Shown here one piece after another: positions 7,792-17,145 of a stretch of DNA of 43,170 nucleotides. The notes below the pieces were generated by a model. That model was given only the letters and a program-made list of their open reading frames with translations, did not search any database and was not told the origin of the DNA. Numbering within the stretch: the first letter of the stretch is position 1; every line of letters starts with the position of its first letter. This DNA is from Campylobacteraceae bacterium. GTDB taxonomy: Bacteria; Campylobacterota; Campylobacteria; Campylobacterales; Sulfurovaceae. A program made the translations under genes and the position numbers. Location: assembly GCA_027081065.1 (NCBI GenBank), contig JALWLW010000088.1, positions 1 to 43,170 of the forward strand, in the 5' to 3' direction.

Positions 7792-9327
7792 ATGTCAAAT
7801 AAAAATATTGATAATAGAATTAAAAAATATAAAAATATTGTCACAATAAATCCTTATATAGATAGCCACTACGAGTATCAGGCGCAAGAATTTAAAAAAG
7901 TTAAAAATTTAAGTTATAGTGATAAAAACTATACAATATCTTATTTAACTAATAAAGATATGATTATTACATCATTGGATGTGGGTTATAGTTTATCAGA
8001 TGATGAGCTAGAAGGCTACTTTTATGATAAGGCTTATGAAGAATTAGGTTTAGATGAAGAAAAAGAGTATTTAATTAACTATCAAAAGAGAGATAGTGAT
8101 CCTGACTCTTTTATATATAATCTCTTTATTTCGGAACCAGATAAAATTGATAATACTTTTTCTACAGTTGTTGATGAACTTAAATATATTGACTTATTAA
8201 TCCCTGCACCTTTACTTTTTCAAACACTCTATAAGAGTCAAGTACTTGAAAATAGAGATGCACATTGTTATATCTATTTTACAATGAAAGATACTTTTGT
8301 AACAATATATAAAGATGGGAACTTTATATATTCAAAATCTTTAGAGTATTCATTAGAACAGATTTATGAGAAATATTGTGCATTAATTGGCGAAAAAATT
8401 GATAAAAAAGAGTTTTTTGAAGTTTTAGACTCCGAGGGATTAAAAACGACAAATGCAGAATATCAACAAAATTTAATGAAAATTTTTAGTGAGATTTTTT
8501 TACAAATTAATGACATTGTTATTTATGCTAAAAGAGCTTATAACATTGAGAGTATTCAAAAACTTTTTTTAGGTTCAGTCAATAGCCCTATTATTGGACT
8601 TAGTGATTATGGTTATAACTATTTGGGAATTCCTGCATTTAATTTAGATTTTAATTTTGATATTAAAAATGATGAGTGGTATGTTGATCAACTGCAATAT
8701 TTAATGTTGAAATCAGGATTAGATTATATTTCTGAGCCTAATAAAACATTAAATATCTCTACTTATCCTAGAGCACCAATTTTTACAAAAAGAGCCAGTG
8801 GTCAGTTTATTATCTCTTTTATTACAACAACATTGATAGCTTTTGGAGCACCTTTACTCTATTTAATACCAGCCTATTCATTAGAAGCGTACAATACAAA
8901 ACTATCATCTGAAGATCAGGTACTTACGACAGAAGTATCTACGTATAAGCAAAGGTTAGAGAAAAAGAAAAAAGTGATTGAAGAGAAGACTAAAAAGCTG
9001 AATGAATTAAAAGAACTTTTTACTAAAAAGTCTCAAACTTTAAAGTCTGTCTATAATAAAAAAGTTAAGTATCATTTTAAATCAAATTTTCTTTATATTT
9101 TTGCAAAAGATTTAAAAAAGTTTGATTTACACGTAGAAGAGATTTTTTCTAATGAAGATAGTTTTACTTTGCACCTAATATCAAAAGATGAAAAAAATAT
9201 TACAAAATATATTAAATATATTTCTAAAGAGTATTTCAGTGAGATTGCAGCCATTGATATTAAACGTATAGAATTTAATGAAGAAGAATATTTATATCGT
9301 GGAATTCTAAAAGTGAGTTATAAATGA
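7792..9327 (+). CDS. MshI/GspL-like inner-membrane platform protein (PilM-PilN-type fusion)
   Basis: 511 residues: a long N-terminal cytoplasmic part (about 1-335) that resembles a divergent actin-like PilM/GspL domain by position and length, one membrane helix (about 338-360), a coiled coil (about 365-420), and a small C-terminal alpha/beta domain (about 425-511) like PilN/GspL periplasmic domains. No actin-fold nucleotide motif is clearly preserved. First gene of the nine-gene secretion/pilus operon; its last four bases overlap the next start (ATGA). In Vibrio MSHA clusters the equivalent position is mshI. By analogy it links the cytoplasmic ATPase to the periplasmic assembly. Confidence 0.6.
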   Translation: MSNKNIDNRIKKYKNIVTINPYIDSHYEYQAQEFKKVKNLSYSDKNYTISYLTNKDMIITSLDVGYSLSDDELEGYFYDKAYEELGLDEEKEYLINYQKRDSDPDSFIYNLFISEPDKIDNTFSTVVDELKYIDLLIPAPLLFQTLYKSQVLENRDAHCYIYFTMKDTFVTIYKDGNFIYSKSLEYSLEQIYEKYCALIGEKIDKKEFFEVLDSEGLKTTNAEYQQNLMKIFSEIFLQINDIVIYAKRAYNIESIQKLFLGSVNSPIIGLSDYGYNYLGIPAFNLDFNFDIKNDEWYVDQLQYLMLKSGLDYISEPNKTLNISTYPRAPIFTKRASGQFIISFITTTLIAFGAPLLYLIPAYSLEAYNTKLSSEDQVLTTEVSTYKQRLEKKKKVIEEKTKKLNELKELFTKKSQTLKSVYNKKVKYHFKSNFLYIFAKDLKKFDLHVEEIFSNEDSFTLHLISKDEKNITKYIKYISKEYFSEIAAIDIKRIEFNEEEYLYRGILKVSYK

Positions 9328-9977
9328 AAGAATTAGTAAATGTATTAAATGCTTTAGATGATTATTTTGAGCCAAAGTCAGATAATGAAAAATGGATGAT
9401 AATTGGTATGATAGCCCTTGTGATTGGTTATATTTCTTATACACTTTTTTATCCTTTTGCTGAAGAAAAATATAATAGTGCATTACATAAAAATCAAAGT
9501 TTACAAAAAAGTATAAAGTCAAATCAACAGTATTTACAAAGTATTACACAGAATGGTGATAGAGAATATTATATTAAAAAACATGATAACGATATTCAAG
9601 TATTAAACAAGCATATTACTACTTTTAATGATAAAATTAGTTTTATCTCTATGAGTTTAGAAGATCTTTCACCTTTATTATTTAACAAAAAAAGTTGGTC
9701 TAAGTTTCTTAACTCAATAACTAAACAAGCAAAAAAACAAAATGTAAATATAAAATATATTGAAAATAATTATGTAAGTAATGATGGTAGTTTTGGACAT
9801 GTATTACAAATATCAGTTGGATGTTATGGTGAATATCAACATATTGTTAAGTTTATTAATCAACTTGAAAAATCTGTTTTAGTAACAGATGTATATGGTT
9901 CACATTTGTATTTGGATAAAAATGACACAGTAGTATCAGCAGATATGAATATTTCAGTTTGGGGGGTAAACAATTAA
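9324..9977 (+). CDS. PilO/MshJ-like inner-membrane protein
   Basis: 217 residues: a short cytoplasmic N-terminus, one membrane helix (about 24-43), a coiled-coil linker (about 50-90), then a ferredoxin-like periplasmic domain (about 120-217) with the pattern LQISVGCYGEYQHIVKFINQLEK, as in PilO/GspM. It starts within the stop codon of the preceding gene (ATGA overlap) and its own stop overlaps the next start (TAATG). In type IV pilus and type II secretion machines such proteins form the inner-membrane ring scaffold with the PilN/GspL partner. Symbol withheld because the family call depends on topology and gene order. Confidence 0.62.
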   Translation: MKELVNVLNALDDYFEPKSDNEKWMIIGMIALVIGYISYTLFYPFAEEKYNSALHKNQSLQKSIKSNQQYLQSITQNGDREYYIKKHDNDIQVLNKHITTFNDKISFISMSLEDLSPLLFNKKSWSKFLNSITKQAKKQNVNIKYIENNYVSNDGSFGHVLQISVGCYGEYQHIVKFINQLEKSVLVTDVYGSHLYLDKNDTVVSADMNISVWGVNN

Positions 9978-10411
9978 TGAGAATCGTTACTAGTTTAAAT
10001 GCCATTAGTCTAATGACAATATTTACAAGTTCACTATACTCAGGAGCTTTGAGTTCTAGTGAAATTAGTAATATGGTAGCTAAAATTAAAGAAGAAAGAG
10101 TTGGTATCTCTTTAATAAAGCTAAATGATACAGTTAATCCATTTATTATTAAAGTACAAAAAAAAGAAGAGATACCTTTAGAGAAAATTATAGATACGCC
10201 TTTAGAGGTGGTATATAGATTAAAAGCAATATTAAATCATGCAGCATTTATTGATGATAAGTGGTATAAAGAGGGAGATACTTTAGGCAATTATCAAGTA
10301 GGGCATATTACTACTTCTTCAGTAGCTTTATTAAGCTCTTCTGGAAATAAAGTATTGAGTTTAAAAAAGAAAAAGAAAAGTCTTATAAAGTTGAATAGAG
10401 GATATAAATAA
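9977..10411 (+). CDS. PilP/MshK/GspC-like periplasmic protein
   Basis: 144 residues from the ATG at 9977, which overlaps the previous stop (TAATG) and gives a signal peptide or anchor (MRIVTSLNAISLMTIFTSSLYSG). A TTG six codons upstream is also in frame but unlikely. The C-terminal half (about 75-125: VYRLKAILNHAAFIDDKWYKEGDTLGNYQVGHI) has the small beta-domain pattern of PilP/GspC homology regions, which contact the secretin, and it ends in a lysine-rich tail. It directly precedes the secretin gene, as pilP precedes pilQ and mshK precedes mshL. In Campylobacter jejuni the gene before the secretin is ctsR. Confidence 0.55.
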   Translation: MRIVTSLNAISLMTIFTSSLYSGALSSSEISNMVAKIKEERVGISLIKLNDTVNPFIIKVQKKEEIPLEKIIDTPLEVVYRLKAILNHAAFIDDKWYKEGDTLGNYQVGHITTSSVALLSSSGNKVLSLKKKKKSLIKLNRGYK

Positions 10412-11973
10412 TGTTAATTTTAACAAAGAATTTAAAAAATATTATAATATTTGCATTTTTTGCAAATATAGTTTTTGTGCCATTGATGGCCAATCGTTGT
10501 GATACTCAACTTTTTACAGCCACACTAAATAGTGAATTAACTATTGGAGATGTTGTTGAAAACCTAGCTGATGAGTGTGGTTTGAGTTTAATTGTTAAAG
10601 ATTTAGAAGCTAAGAAAAAATTGGCTGAGAAGCTTTATTTTGTTAAAATGAATAATGCTTCTTTAATAGAGTTTTTAGACACTGTTCTAACTGAAAATGA
10701 TATTTCATATACTTTAGAAGATAGCAAATTGAAACTTTCTTATTTGACGACACAAACTTTTACATTGCATTACATTGCAGGAGATAGAAAAGGGACAAGT
10801 AATGCACATGTTACCATTGCTAATTCTGGTTCAGATGGTGGAGGTAAAAATAATCAATTAGGTTCACAATCTTTTGGAGGACAATCGGGAAGTAGTTCTG
10901 GTAATGGGTCTAAAACAGGTGTTTCTATTCAAAGTACAGATGATTTTCAATTTTGGTCAAAAATTGAAAAAGAGATTCATGATTTAATTAATAGACCTGA
11001 AGATGCTTATAAAGCACCAAAACCTATTGTTAATGCTGAGGCTGGAATGATTACGGTTACAGGTACAACCAATCAACTTCAACGGGTTTCATATTATATA
11101 GATAATCTCACTACGCAGTTAAAGAGTCAAGTTTTGATTGATGTTCAAATTTTATCAGTAACTTTTGATGATTCCTATACTACTGGAGTTGATTGGAATC
11201 AGATTTATTCTTTGCAAAATATGGCAATTGCATCAGCAAGTATTCTGCAAAATGATGTTGCTTCTTTAACTTCACTTAATGACGGGGAACTCTCTATTGG
11301 AGATACCAGTTATGCTCCAGGTACTGACCCTCAAAATGGAGGAGCAATTATTACCCGAGGTTCTACAAAAATTAATGATGTTGTTAAGTTTTTAAAGACT
11401 CAAGGTGATGTAAAATCTATCTCAAATCCAAAAATTTTAACTTTAAATAATCAACCAGCATTAATTTCTGTAGGAAATGAACTATTTTATAAAATTCAAT
11501 CTACTTCACTACTTCAAGGTGTTGGAGGAGGAGGTACGCAACAGACAGGTGAAACTATTGATTCTGTTTTTGCTGGTATTTTATTAGACATTACACCTGA
11601 GATTTCTGATGATAATACGATTACTCTTAAAATTAATCCATCTATTTCAGATACCATAGACTCTGTAAGTACAACAGCAACTGGTTCTAGAACCATTCCA
11701 CCTGATTTATCAAGAAAACAGATATCTTCAGTTGTTACATTAAAGGATGGAGAGCATGTAATTTTAGGAGGACTTATCTCTTCAAAATCAGGTACTAAGA
11801 TATCAAAAGTACCTCTTTTAGGTGATTTACCACTTTTAGAACATCTCTTTAAAAGAGAAGTCAATGTAGATACTGTAGATGAATTAGTTTTAATTATTAC
11901 ACCACATATTATTAAAGATGACAAAACTTTATCACTCGAAGATTTAGGCTACAGAAAGTTAAATGATGACTAG
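10411..11973 (+). CDS. mshL: Secretin, MshL/GspD/PilQ family (Cts-type)
   Basis: 520 residues with a signal peptide (cleavage near residue 27, LMANRC). N-terminal STN/N0-like domain (about 35-105), a Gly/Ser-rich low-complexity linker (about 135-175), an N1-like domain containing NAEAGMITVTGTTNQLQRV, and the secretin core from about 240 to 500. The core carries the signature VPLLGDLPLLEHLFKR and ends LVLIITPHII, as in outer-membrane secretin channels. A Gly-rich loop (GVGGGGTQQTG) lies in the core, in the usual gate area. It forms the outer-membrane pore for a pilus or DNA-uptake pseudopilus. It starts inside the previous stop (TAATG) and overlaps the ATPase gene by 11 bp. MshL is the closest match by order; in Campylobacter the equivalent is CtsD. 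Confidence 0.88.
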   Translation: MLILTKNLKNIIIFAFFANIVFVPLMANRCDTQLFTATLNSELTIGDVVENLADECGLSLIVKDLEAKKKLAEKLYFVKMNNASLIEFLDTVLTENDISYTLEDSKLKLSYLTTQTFTLHYIAGDRKGTSNAHVTIANSGSDGGGKNNQLGSQSFGGQSGSSSGNGSKTGVSIQSTDDFQFWSKIEKEIHDLINRPEDAYKAPKPIVNAEAGMITVTGTTNQLQRVSYYIDNLTTQLKSQVLIDVQILSVTFDDSYTTGVDWNQIYSLQNMAIASASILQNDVASLTSLNDGELSIGDTSYAPGTDPQNGGAIITRGSTKINDVVKFLKTQGDVKSISNPKILTLNNQPALISVGNELFYKIQSTSLLQGVGGGGTQQTGETIDSVFAGILLDITPEISDDNTITLKINPSISDTIDSVSTTATGSRTIPPDLSRKQISSVVTLKDGEHVILGGLISSKSGTKISKVPLLGDLPLLEHLFKREVNVDTVDELVLIITPHIIKDDKTLSLEDLGYRKLNDD

Positions 11974-12778
11974 TCAATACGAGGAGCTTAAAAATATTTT
12001 TATTGATGCTGTTGATAAAAATACTTATGTTGAGTTAGAATCAGCTTTATATAACTATTCTCTTCTTGAAAGTTCACTCTCTAAGCCTCTAAAAATGGTA
12101 TTACTTTATGGAAAACCAGGTACAGGTAAAAGTATGCTTTTAAATAAACTCTATCATAATTTAAAAGAGAATAGAGAGATACATTATTTTAATGCACCAA
12201 TTCTCTCAGAAAAAGAGTTTCTAAAAAGTATTTATCGTGCAATGTCAGGTCAAACAATTCCAGAGAAGATGACTGTTAATTTTGATGCTTTATTACAATA
12301 TTGCCAAAAGTTAAAAGATAAAAGAGAAATTGTATTTCTTCTTGATGAGTGTCAACTCTATTCTGAAGCACTTATGGAGAAAATTCGTCTTCTTTCAGAT
12401 ACACGAGTTATTAAATTTGTCATTACATTGCATAAAACGGAAGATGAAGATTTAATAGCTAAAGAGCATTTTAAGACACGTATTTGGGAAGTGATTGAGA
12501 TGTCAAATGTAGATGAATATGATTTAGAACTTTATATTCAAAAAAAGATGATAAATAAAGGTTTTATAGAAGTTTTTAATACTATGAATAAAAAAGATAT
12601 TAAATATATTTATAGCCAAACAAAAGGAAACTTTAGGGAGACCAATAAGTATCTCTATACCATTTTTGATCTTTATGATTATTATGAACGAAATAAACCA
12701 GCTAAAATTTCTAAAAAGAAATTTTCAAAAAAAATTCTTGAAATGGCAGCTATTAAATTAGGATATATCAATGTATAA
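11963..12778 (+). CDS. AAA ATPase, ExeA/MshM-like (CtsP position)
   Basis: 271 residues. Walker A GKPGTGKS (50-57) and Walker B IVFLLDE (123-129) with a downstream SDTRVIKFVITLHKTE sensor-like strand and a C-terminal helical lid, as in ExeA/MshM AAA ATPases. ExeA works with ExeB in secretin assembly in Aeromonas. In Campylobacter, CtsP at the same position after the secretin is needed for natural transformation. It has no ExeA peptidoglycan-binding domain, as it is only the ATPase module. The start overlaps the secretin gene, with two consecutive ATGs, and its end overlaps the next gene by 8 bp. Confidence 0.8.
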   Translation: MMTSQYEELKNIFIDAVDKNTYVELESALYNYSLLESSLSKPLKMVLLYGKPGTGKSMLLNKLYHNLKENREIHYFNAPILSEKEFLKSIYRAMSGQTIPEKMTVNFDALLQYCQKLKDKREIVFLLDECQLYSEALMEKIRLLSDTRVIKFVITLHKTEDEDLIAKEHFKTRIWEVIEMSNVDEYDLELYIQKKMINKGFIEVFNTMNKKDIKYIYSQTKGNFRETNKYLYTIFDLYDYYERNKPAKISKKKFSKKILEMAAIKLGYINV

Positions 12779-13598
12779 TGTAAAAGAGTTAGAAGATAAA
12801 TGGCTTAATTATAAAATTAAAAAAATTATTGTACCTATGTTAAAAGTATCAGCTCTTTATGTCGTGGTTGCTGGGTCATATTATCTTTATAGCATTCAAA
12901 ATCATCAGACATATTCTTTATTACCTTCAACTAAAATGACCACAGTATTAGGTGTGAGTATTGATGCAAACAACTCAATAGAAGAGAAAAAGAAGATGGT
13001 TGTAGTAGAAGAAAAAGAACTTAAAAAAGTTGAAGAAGTTATTCATAATAAAAATATTGAAGTTGTTGAAAAAATTTCATTAGCTCCTGTTATTCCTGTG
13101 ATTGACATGGAAAAAGAAGAACGTATTTCTGAAGTTAAAAAAGTTAGGGTTAAACGGCATGTTAAAAAAGCCTCAAATTTAGTAGCTGCAAAGCGAAATA
13201 CTTATTTAACACCTAAAGAGTTGGCTGTTGTCTCTAGAGTAGAACAAAAAGTTTCTAAGAAGCCTCATCAAACTAAAAAGATGAGTTTTCAATCAACCTC
13301 TGTAAATTATATGGATGTTATAAAAGCAAAATTTACGAAGTTCAATAAACCAAGAGAAGCACTACTTCTTGCCAAAGCTTATTATAAAGAAAAAAAATAT
13401 AATGAATCTGAACAGTGGGCATTGACTGCAAATAAATTAGACAACTCTTTAGAAGAGAGTTGGTTTCTTTTTGCTCAATCAAAAGCTAAGTTGGGAAAAC
13501 AAAGAGAAGCACTTAAAGTTTTGGTTTCATATTATAAAAGAAGTCGTTCTGTAAAGGCAAAAAGATTAATTGATAAAATAAAGAGAGGAGAAGTTTAA
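12771..13598 (+). CDS. MshN-like membrane-anchored TPR protein
   Basis: 275 residues: basic cytoplasmic N-terminus (LEDKWLNYKIKK), one membrane helix (about 24-42: VSALYVVVAGSYYLYSI), a long charged Lys/Glu/Val-rich periplasmic linker (about 65-165), and a C-terminal TPR-like helical domain (about 185-275: AKFTKFNKPREALLLAKAYY, YNESEQWALTANKLD). The layout matches MshN of MSHA operons, here between the MshM-like ATPase and mshE as in Vibrio. Sequence conservation is low, so the call is by architecture and position. It overlaps the gene on each side by a few bases. CtsX of Campylobacter may be the counterpart. Confidence 0.5.
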   Translation: MYNVKELEDKWLNYKIKKIIVPMLKVSALYVVVAGSYYLYSIQNHQTYSLLPSTKMTTVLGVSIDANNSIEEKKKMVVVEEKELKKVEEVIHNKNIEVVEKISLAPVIPVIDMEKEERISEVKKVRVKRHVKKASNLVAAKRNTYLTPKELAVVSRVEQKVSKKPHQTKKMSFQSTSVNYMDVIKAKFTKFNKPREALLLAKAYYKEKKYNESEQWALTANKLDNSLEESWFLFAQSKAKLGKQREALKVLVSYYKRSRSVKAKRLIDKIKRGEV

Positions 13599-14149
13599 TG
13601 TATAAAATAATATTTTTTTTATTGATGGTAAAATTATCTCTATTTTCATCTAACCTTTCAACACTCTATAAACTTTATGAAAAACAAGAATATGATAAGG
13701 CATGTGATTATGCCATTAAATATTTTAATAAAAATAAAAACTCAGAAAAGTATGTAACACTTTATGGTCTTGCTTGTTTAGAGACGGATAAAATGTATCA
13801 CATTGCAACTCCAATGTTACGTTTAAAAAATACAAAAGATGCTAGAGCAAATTCTGCTTATTTTGCTACTATTTTATTACAAAAAAAGCTTCTCTTTCAA
13901 GCTTTAATTGATAAAACATCTTTAAAAAATCTACATTTACCTAGTACTAATTTTATTCTTTCAAAAATTTTTTCACTTTTTGTGAATGAAGAATATATTT
14001 TAAAAAATGATGTTTATAGCTTTAGAGATAAAGAGAAGAAAGAGATGACATACCAACTTTATCTTAAGAAAAATAAGAAAAAAGAACAACAAATGATTAT
14101 TGATATTTATAAAGACGATAAATTTATTCATCGTTACATTTATAAATAA
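13598..14149 (+). CDS. Exported TPR-like protein of unknown function in the msh/cts operon
   Basis: 183 residues, not recognised. A signal peptide (IIFFLLMVKLSLFSSNL, cleavage around 17-20) is followed by helical pairs with TPR spacing (LYKLYEKQEYDKACDYAIKY; YVTLYGLACLETDKMY), then a basic C-terminal beta-rich segment. The start overlaps the preceding stop (TAATG) and the gene ends 12 bp before mshE, so it belongs to the operon. No equivalent gene exists between mshN and mshE in the Vibrio MSHA cluster as I know it, so this may be a Campylobacterota-specific component, for example a pilotin-like or periplasmic adaptor protein. Confidence 0.6.
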   Translation: MYKIIFFLLMVKLSLFSSNLSTLYKLYEKQEYDKACDYAIKYFNKNKNSEKYVTLYGLACLETDKMYHIATPMLRLKNTKDARANSAYFATILLQKKLLFQALIDKTSLKNLHLPSTNFILSKIFSLFVNEEYILKNDVYSFRDKEKKEMTYQLYLKKNKKKEQQMIIDIYKDDKFIHRYIYK

Positions 14150-14161
14150 GTAGGAGAAAAA

Positions 14162-15901
14162 ATGCAAAAAGTTATTGATTTACTTATTAGAGAGAATGTA
14201 TTAGAAGAAGAGAAATTAAAACTCTTTATTGATAAATATGGTGAAGCTAAATTAACCATTCCAAACCTTTTAAAGGTAAGGTTGATTCAACAGAATAAAA
14301 TGGATGATGTATTACTTCAATCATTACGACTTCAGAGTATTGAACTGGGTGACTTAGAAGGCATTCAAGGCATTGATACCACCTTATTGTTAAAAAAACA
14401 AGCTGATGCTTTAGGGGTTAAATATATTGATATTTCAGATGTAGATATTGATTTTAAATTAATTAAGCGTTTACCATTAAAACAGTTGATGCGTTACAAT
14501 GCTTTACCTCTTTATGTTGAAGATGACCAAGTAACGGTTGCTTTTGAAAATCCCAGTGATTTTGAAGCAAAAGGGGCGATTGAGCGTTTTTTTCATGGAA
14601 AAATTATGGAAGTGGCACTAGGAAGAAAAGCCATTATTCAGCAAGTATTAGCCCATTTAGATGAGCATGAAAAAGTAGAAGAGTATTCTATTGATATTAA
14701 AACAGACTTAGAACAAGGAGGAATGGAGACGAATAGTAGTGATGAATCTCCAGCTGTTTTAAAACTTATTGAACTTATTTTATCTTCAGCTATTGAAAAA
14801 GGGGCGAGTGATTTACATATTGAAGCAACAGAGAAGCACTGTCTTGTTCGTTATCGTATAGATGGGATGTTACAAGAGAATTTTAGAACAGAACATGCTG
14901 TTTTTTCGCCACTTGCATCACGTATGAAACTTTTGTCAAATCTTGATATTGCTGAAAAAAGAAAACCTCAAGATGGACGATTTACAAAAATAGTCAATGG
15001 TCGAGTTTTTGATTTTAGGGTTTCTACGTTACCTACTATGTTTGGTGAATCTATTGTAATGAGGGTGTTAGATAAAACAAAAGCTTTAGTACAACTTGAA
15101 GATGCTGGAATGAATCCCATCTCCTATAAAAAGTTTTTACAAGGGATACACTCTCCTTATGGTATTGTTTTGGTAACGGGTCCTACGGGTTCTGGTAAGA
15201 CCACAACTTTATATGGTGCATTAAATGAAATTATGAATGTCAAAGATAAGACCATTACGGTGGAAGATCCAGTTGAATATCAAATGGAAGGGATACAACA
15301 AGTACAAATTAATGCCAATGCTGGATTAGATTTTCCAGCTGCTTTGCGTTCTATTTTAAGACAAGATCCTGATAAAATTATGATTGGAGAGATTCGAGAC
15401 CAAGAGACTTTGCGTATTGCTATTCAAGCAGCACTTACTGGTCACATGGTAATCTCCACCCTTCACACCAACTCAGCTGTCTCAGCCATTGGTCGTATGT
15501 TAGACATGGGAATTGAGTCTTATTTGATTTCTGGGGCTGTAGTTGCCATTCAAGGTCAACGTTTGGTTCGTAAAATTTGTCAATCATGCAAAGAAGAAAC
15601 TGTTTTATCTGCAACACTTTTAGATGATATTAAAAGGTTTATTCCTGAAAATGCAAAGTTTTATAAAGGAAAAGGATGCCCTGTTTGTAATGGTTCAGGT
15701 TATGCAGGACGAGAGATGATTTCAGAAGTATTAACCATTTCGGATAAACTATCTACCATGATTGCCAATGGTGCTACTAAAGATGAGCTGGAAAAACAAG
15801 CCATAAAAGAAGAGTTTTTCTCAATGTTCCAAGATGGTCTAAAAAAAGCAAGAGAAGGTAAAACAACCGTAGAAGAAATTATTAGAGTAGCGAGATCATA
15901 A
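14162..15901 (+). CDS. mshE: Pilus/type II secretion assembly ATPase, GspE/PilB/MshE family
   Basis: 579 residues. N-terminal MshEN-like domains (about 1-165), then the secretion ATPase core: Walker A GPTGSGKT (340-347), Asp-box region ITVEDPVEYQ (about 365-374), Walker B IMIGEIRD (406-413), His-box TGHMVISTLHT (426-436), and a zinc-binding tetracysteine motif (C473, C476, C506, C509). It is an extension-type motor of the GspE/PilB class rather than a PilT retraction ATPase, because of the N-terminal domains and zinc motif. It has a good ribosome site (AGGAG) and is followed by the GspF-type gene at its stop codon. In Campylobacter the equivalent ATPase is CtsE. Confidence 0.9.
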   Translation: MQKVIDLLIRENVLEEEKLKLFIDKYGEAKLTIPNLLKVRLIQQNKMDDVLLQSLRLQSIELGDLEGIQGIDTTLLLKKQADALGVKYIDISDVDIDFKLIKRLPLKQLMRYNALPLYVEDDQVTVAFENPSDFEAKGAIERFFHGKIMEVALGRKAIIQQVLAHLDEHEKVEEYSIDIKTDLEQGGMETNSSDESPAVLKLIELILSSAIEKGASDLHIEATEKHCLVRYRIDGMLQENFRTEHAVFSPLASRMKLLSNLDIAEKRKPQDGRFTKIVNGRVFDFRVSTLPTMFGESIVMRVLDKTKALVQLEDAGMNPISYKKFLQGIHSPYGIVLVTGPTGSGKTTTLYGALNEIMNVKDKTITVEDPVEYQMEGIQQVQINANAGLDFPAALRSILRQDPDKIMIGEIRDQETLRIAIQAALTGHMVISTLHTNSAVSAIGRMLDMGIESYLISGAVVAIQGQRLVRKICQSCKEETVLSATLLDDIKRFIPENAKFYKGKGCPVCNGSGYAGREMISEVLTISDKLSTMIANGATKDELEKQAIKEEFFSMFQDGLKKAREGKTTVEEIIRVARS

Positions 15902-17145
15902 TGAAATATTTTAAAGTAACCATTTTATCAAAAGGTAAAAAGAGTTTTGAAGTAGTAGAGGCAGCCAATAAAATGTCAGCAATTAAACTTGTTAAAAAGA
16001 ATAACCCAGGTAAAATTGTTCAACGGGCTATTGAGACTACAGCCCCTTCAAGTATGAAAATGGGTGGTTTAACTGCTGGTTTTAAAAAGGCATTTGAGCC
16101 TAAAATCGATATAAATAATAAGATTGCAGCCATAAGACAGTTGGCTGTTATGACTGATGCTGGAATCTCTATTCATGATGCTATTACTGAAGTTGCTGTA
16201 AATGTAGAAAATCCAAAATTAAAAAAGATTTATCAGAATATTGGAGCAGATATTAATGCTGGTAAAAGTATTGCTGACTCTATTGAGCCTTATGCTAAAG
16301 AGTTTGGACATGTCACCATTGCCATGACTAATTTAGGAGAAAAAACAGGTAATATCTCTGGCTCTTACGCAAAGTTAGCAACCATTTTAGAAGATATTAG
16401 AGACAATGTTAAGAAGTTTAAAAAAGCCATTAAAGGACCGATGATTACGCTTATTGCCATGGCAATTGCTTTTACCATTTTGATTATGGTAGTTGTCCCT
16501 AAATTTAAAGCGATGTTTGAAAAGTTTGATTCAGAATTGCCCATACCCACACAGATTCTTTTGTTTTTAGAAAATATTTTAACCAATTATGGGATATATG
16601 TTTTAGGAGGATTATTTTTAATTGTTTTTATGGTGATACGGCAATATAAAAATGATAAAAACTTTAAATATAAAGCTGATAAAATTTTGGTTCATCCTAA
16701 ATTTTATTTGATTCATAAAATTATTTTTTTCTCAACGATGCATAAGTATACCTTAGTCTTTGGTGAACTTGTAAAGTCAGGTATTCCTGTGTCAGAGGCT
16801 TTAGATACTGCTGTAGATATGGTTGATAACGCATATATTAAAGAGAAGCTTTTATCAGTTAATGCTAATATTGCACGGGGTATCTCACTTTCAGATGCTT
16901 TTGAACAGACAGAACTCTTTGAGAATATGCTATTGCAGATGATTAGAGCAGGAGAGAGTGGTGGACAACTTGATGCCATGCTTTTAAAAGTTACAGAGTA
17001 TTATGATTCACGTTTTCAAGATCTTATTGACAACTTGGCTTCTTATATTGAGCCGATTATGCTTTTCTTTATTGCAGGATTGGTATTATTAATGGCACTT
17101 GGAATTTTTATGCCTATGTGGGATTTAGGAAAAGCTGTTAAGTAA
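15901..17145 (+). CDS. mshG: Inner-membrane platform protein, GspF/PilC/MshG family
   Basis: 414 residues. Two copies of the T2SSF helical domain (about 75-195 and 275-395), each followed by membrane segments (about 178-200, 228-250, and 385-408). Typical motifs are RQLAVMTDAGISIHDAI in the first copy, and FGELVKSGIPVSEALD plus IRAGESGGQLDAML in the second. It is the polytopic protein that couples the ATPase to pilin addition. The start lies in the last base of the ATPase stop (TAATG), and it ends the operon. No pilin or prepilin peptidase follows in this window; the next gene is convergent. Confidence 0.9.
   Translation: MKYFKVTILSKGKKSFEVVEAANKMSAIKLVKKNNPGKIVQRAIETTAPSSMKMGGLTAGFKKAFEPKIDINNKIAAIRQLAVMTDAGISIHDAITEVAVNVENPKLKKIYQNIGADINAGKSIADSIEPYAKEFGHVTIAMTNLGEKTGNISGSYAKLATILEDIRDNVKKFKKAIKGPMITLIAMAIAFTILIMVVVPKFKAMFEKFDSELPIPTQILLFLENILTNYGIYVLGGLFLIVFMVIRQYKNDKNFKYKADKILVHPKFYLIHKIIFFSTMHKYTLVFGELVKSGIPVSEALDTAVDMVDNAYIKEKLLSVNANIARGISLSDAFEQTELFENMLLQMIRAGESGGQLDAMLLKVTEYYDSRFQDLIDNLASYIEPIMLFFIAGLVLLMALGIFMPMWDLGKAVK

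Noticed and set aside
11514..11924. 136-codon minus-strand frame inside the secretin gene
   Set aside because: It lies fully inside the conserved secretin core, has no ribosome site, and its product shows no recognisable pattern.
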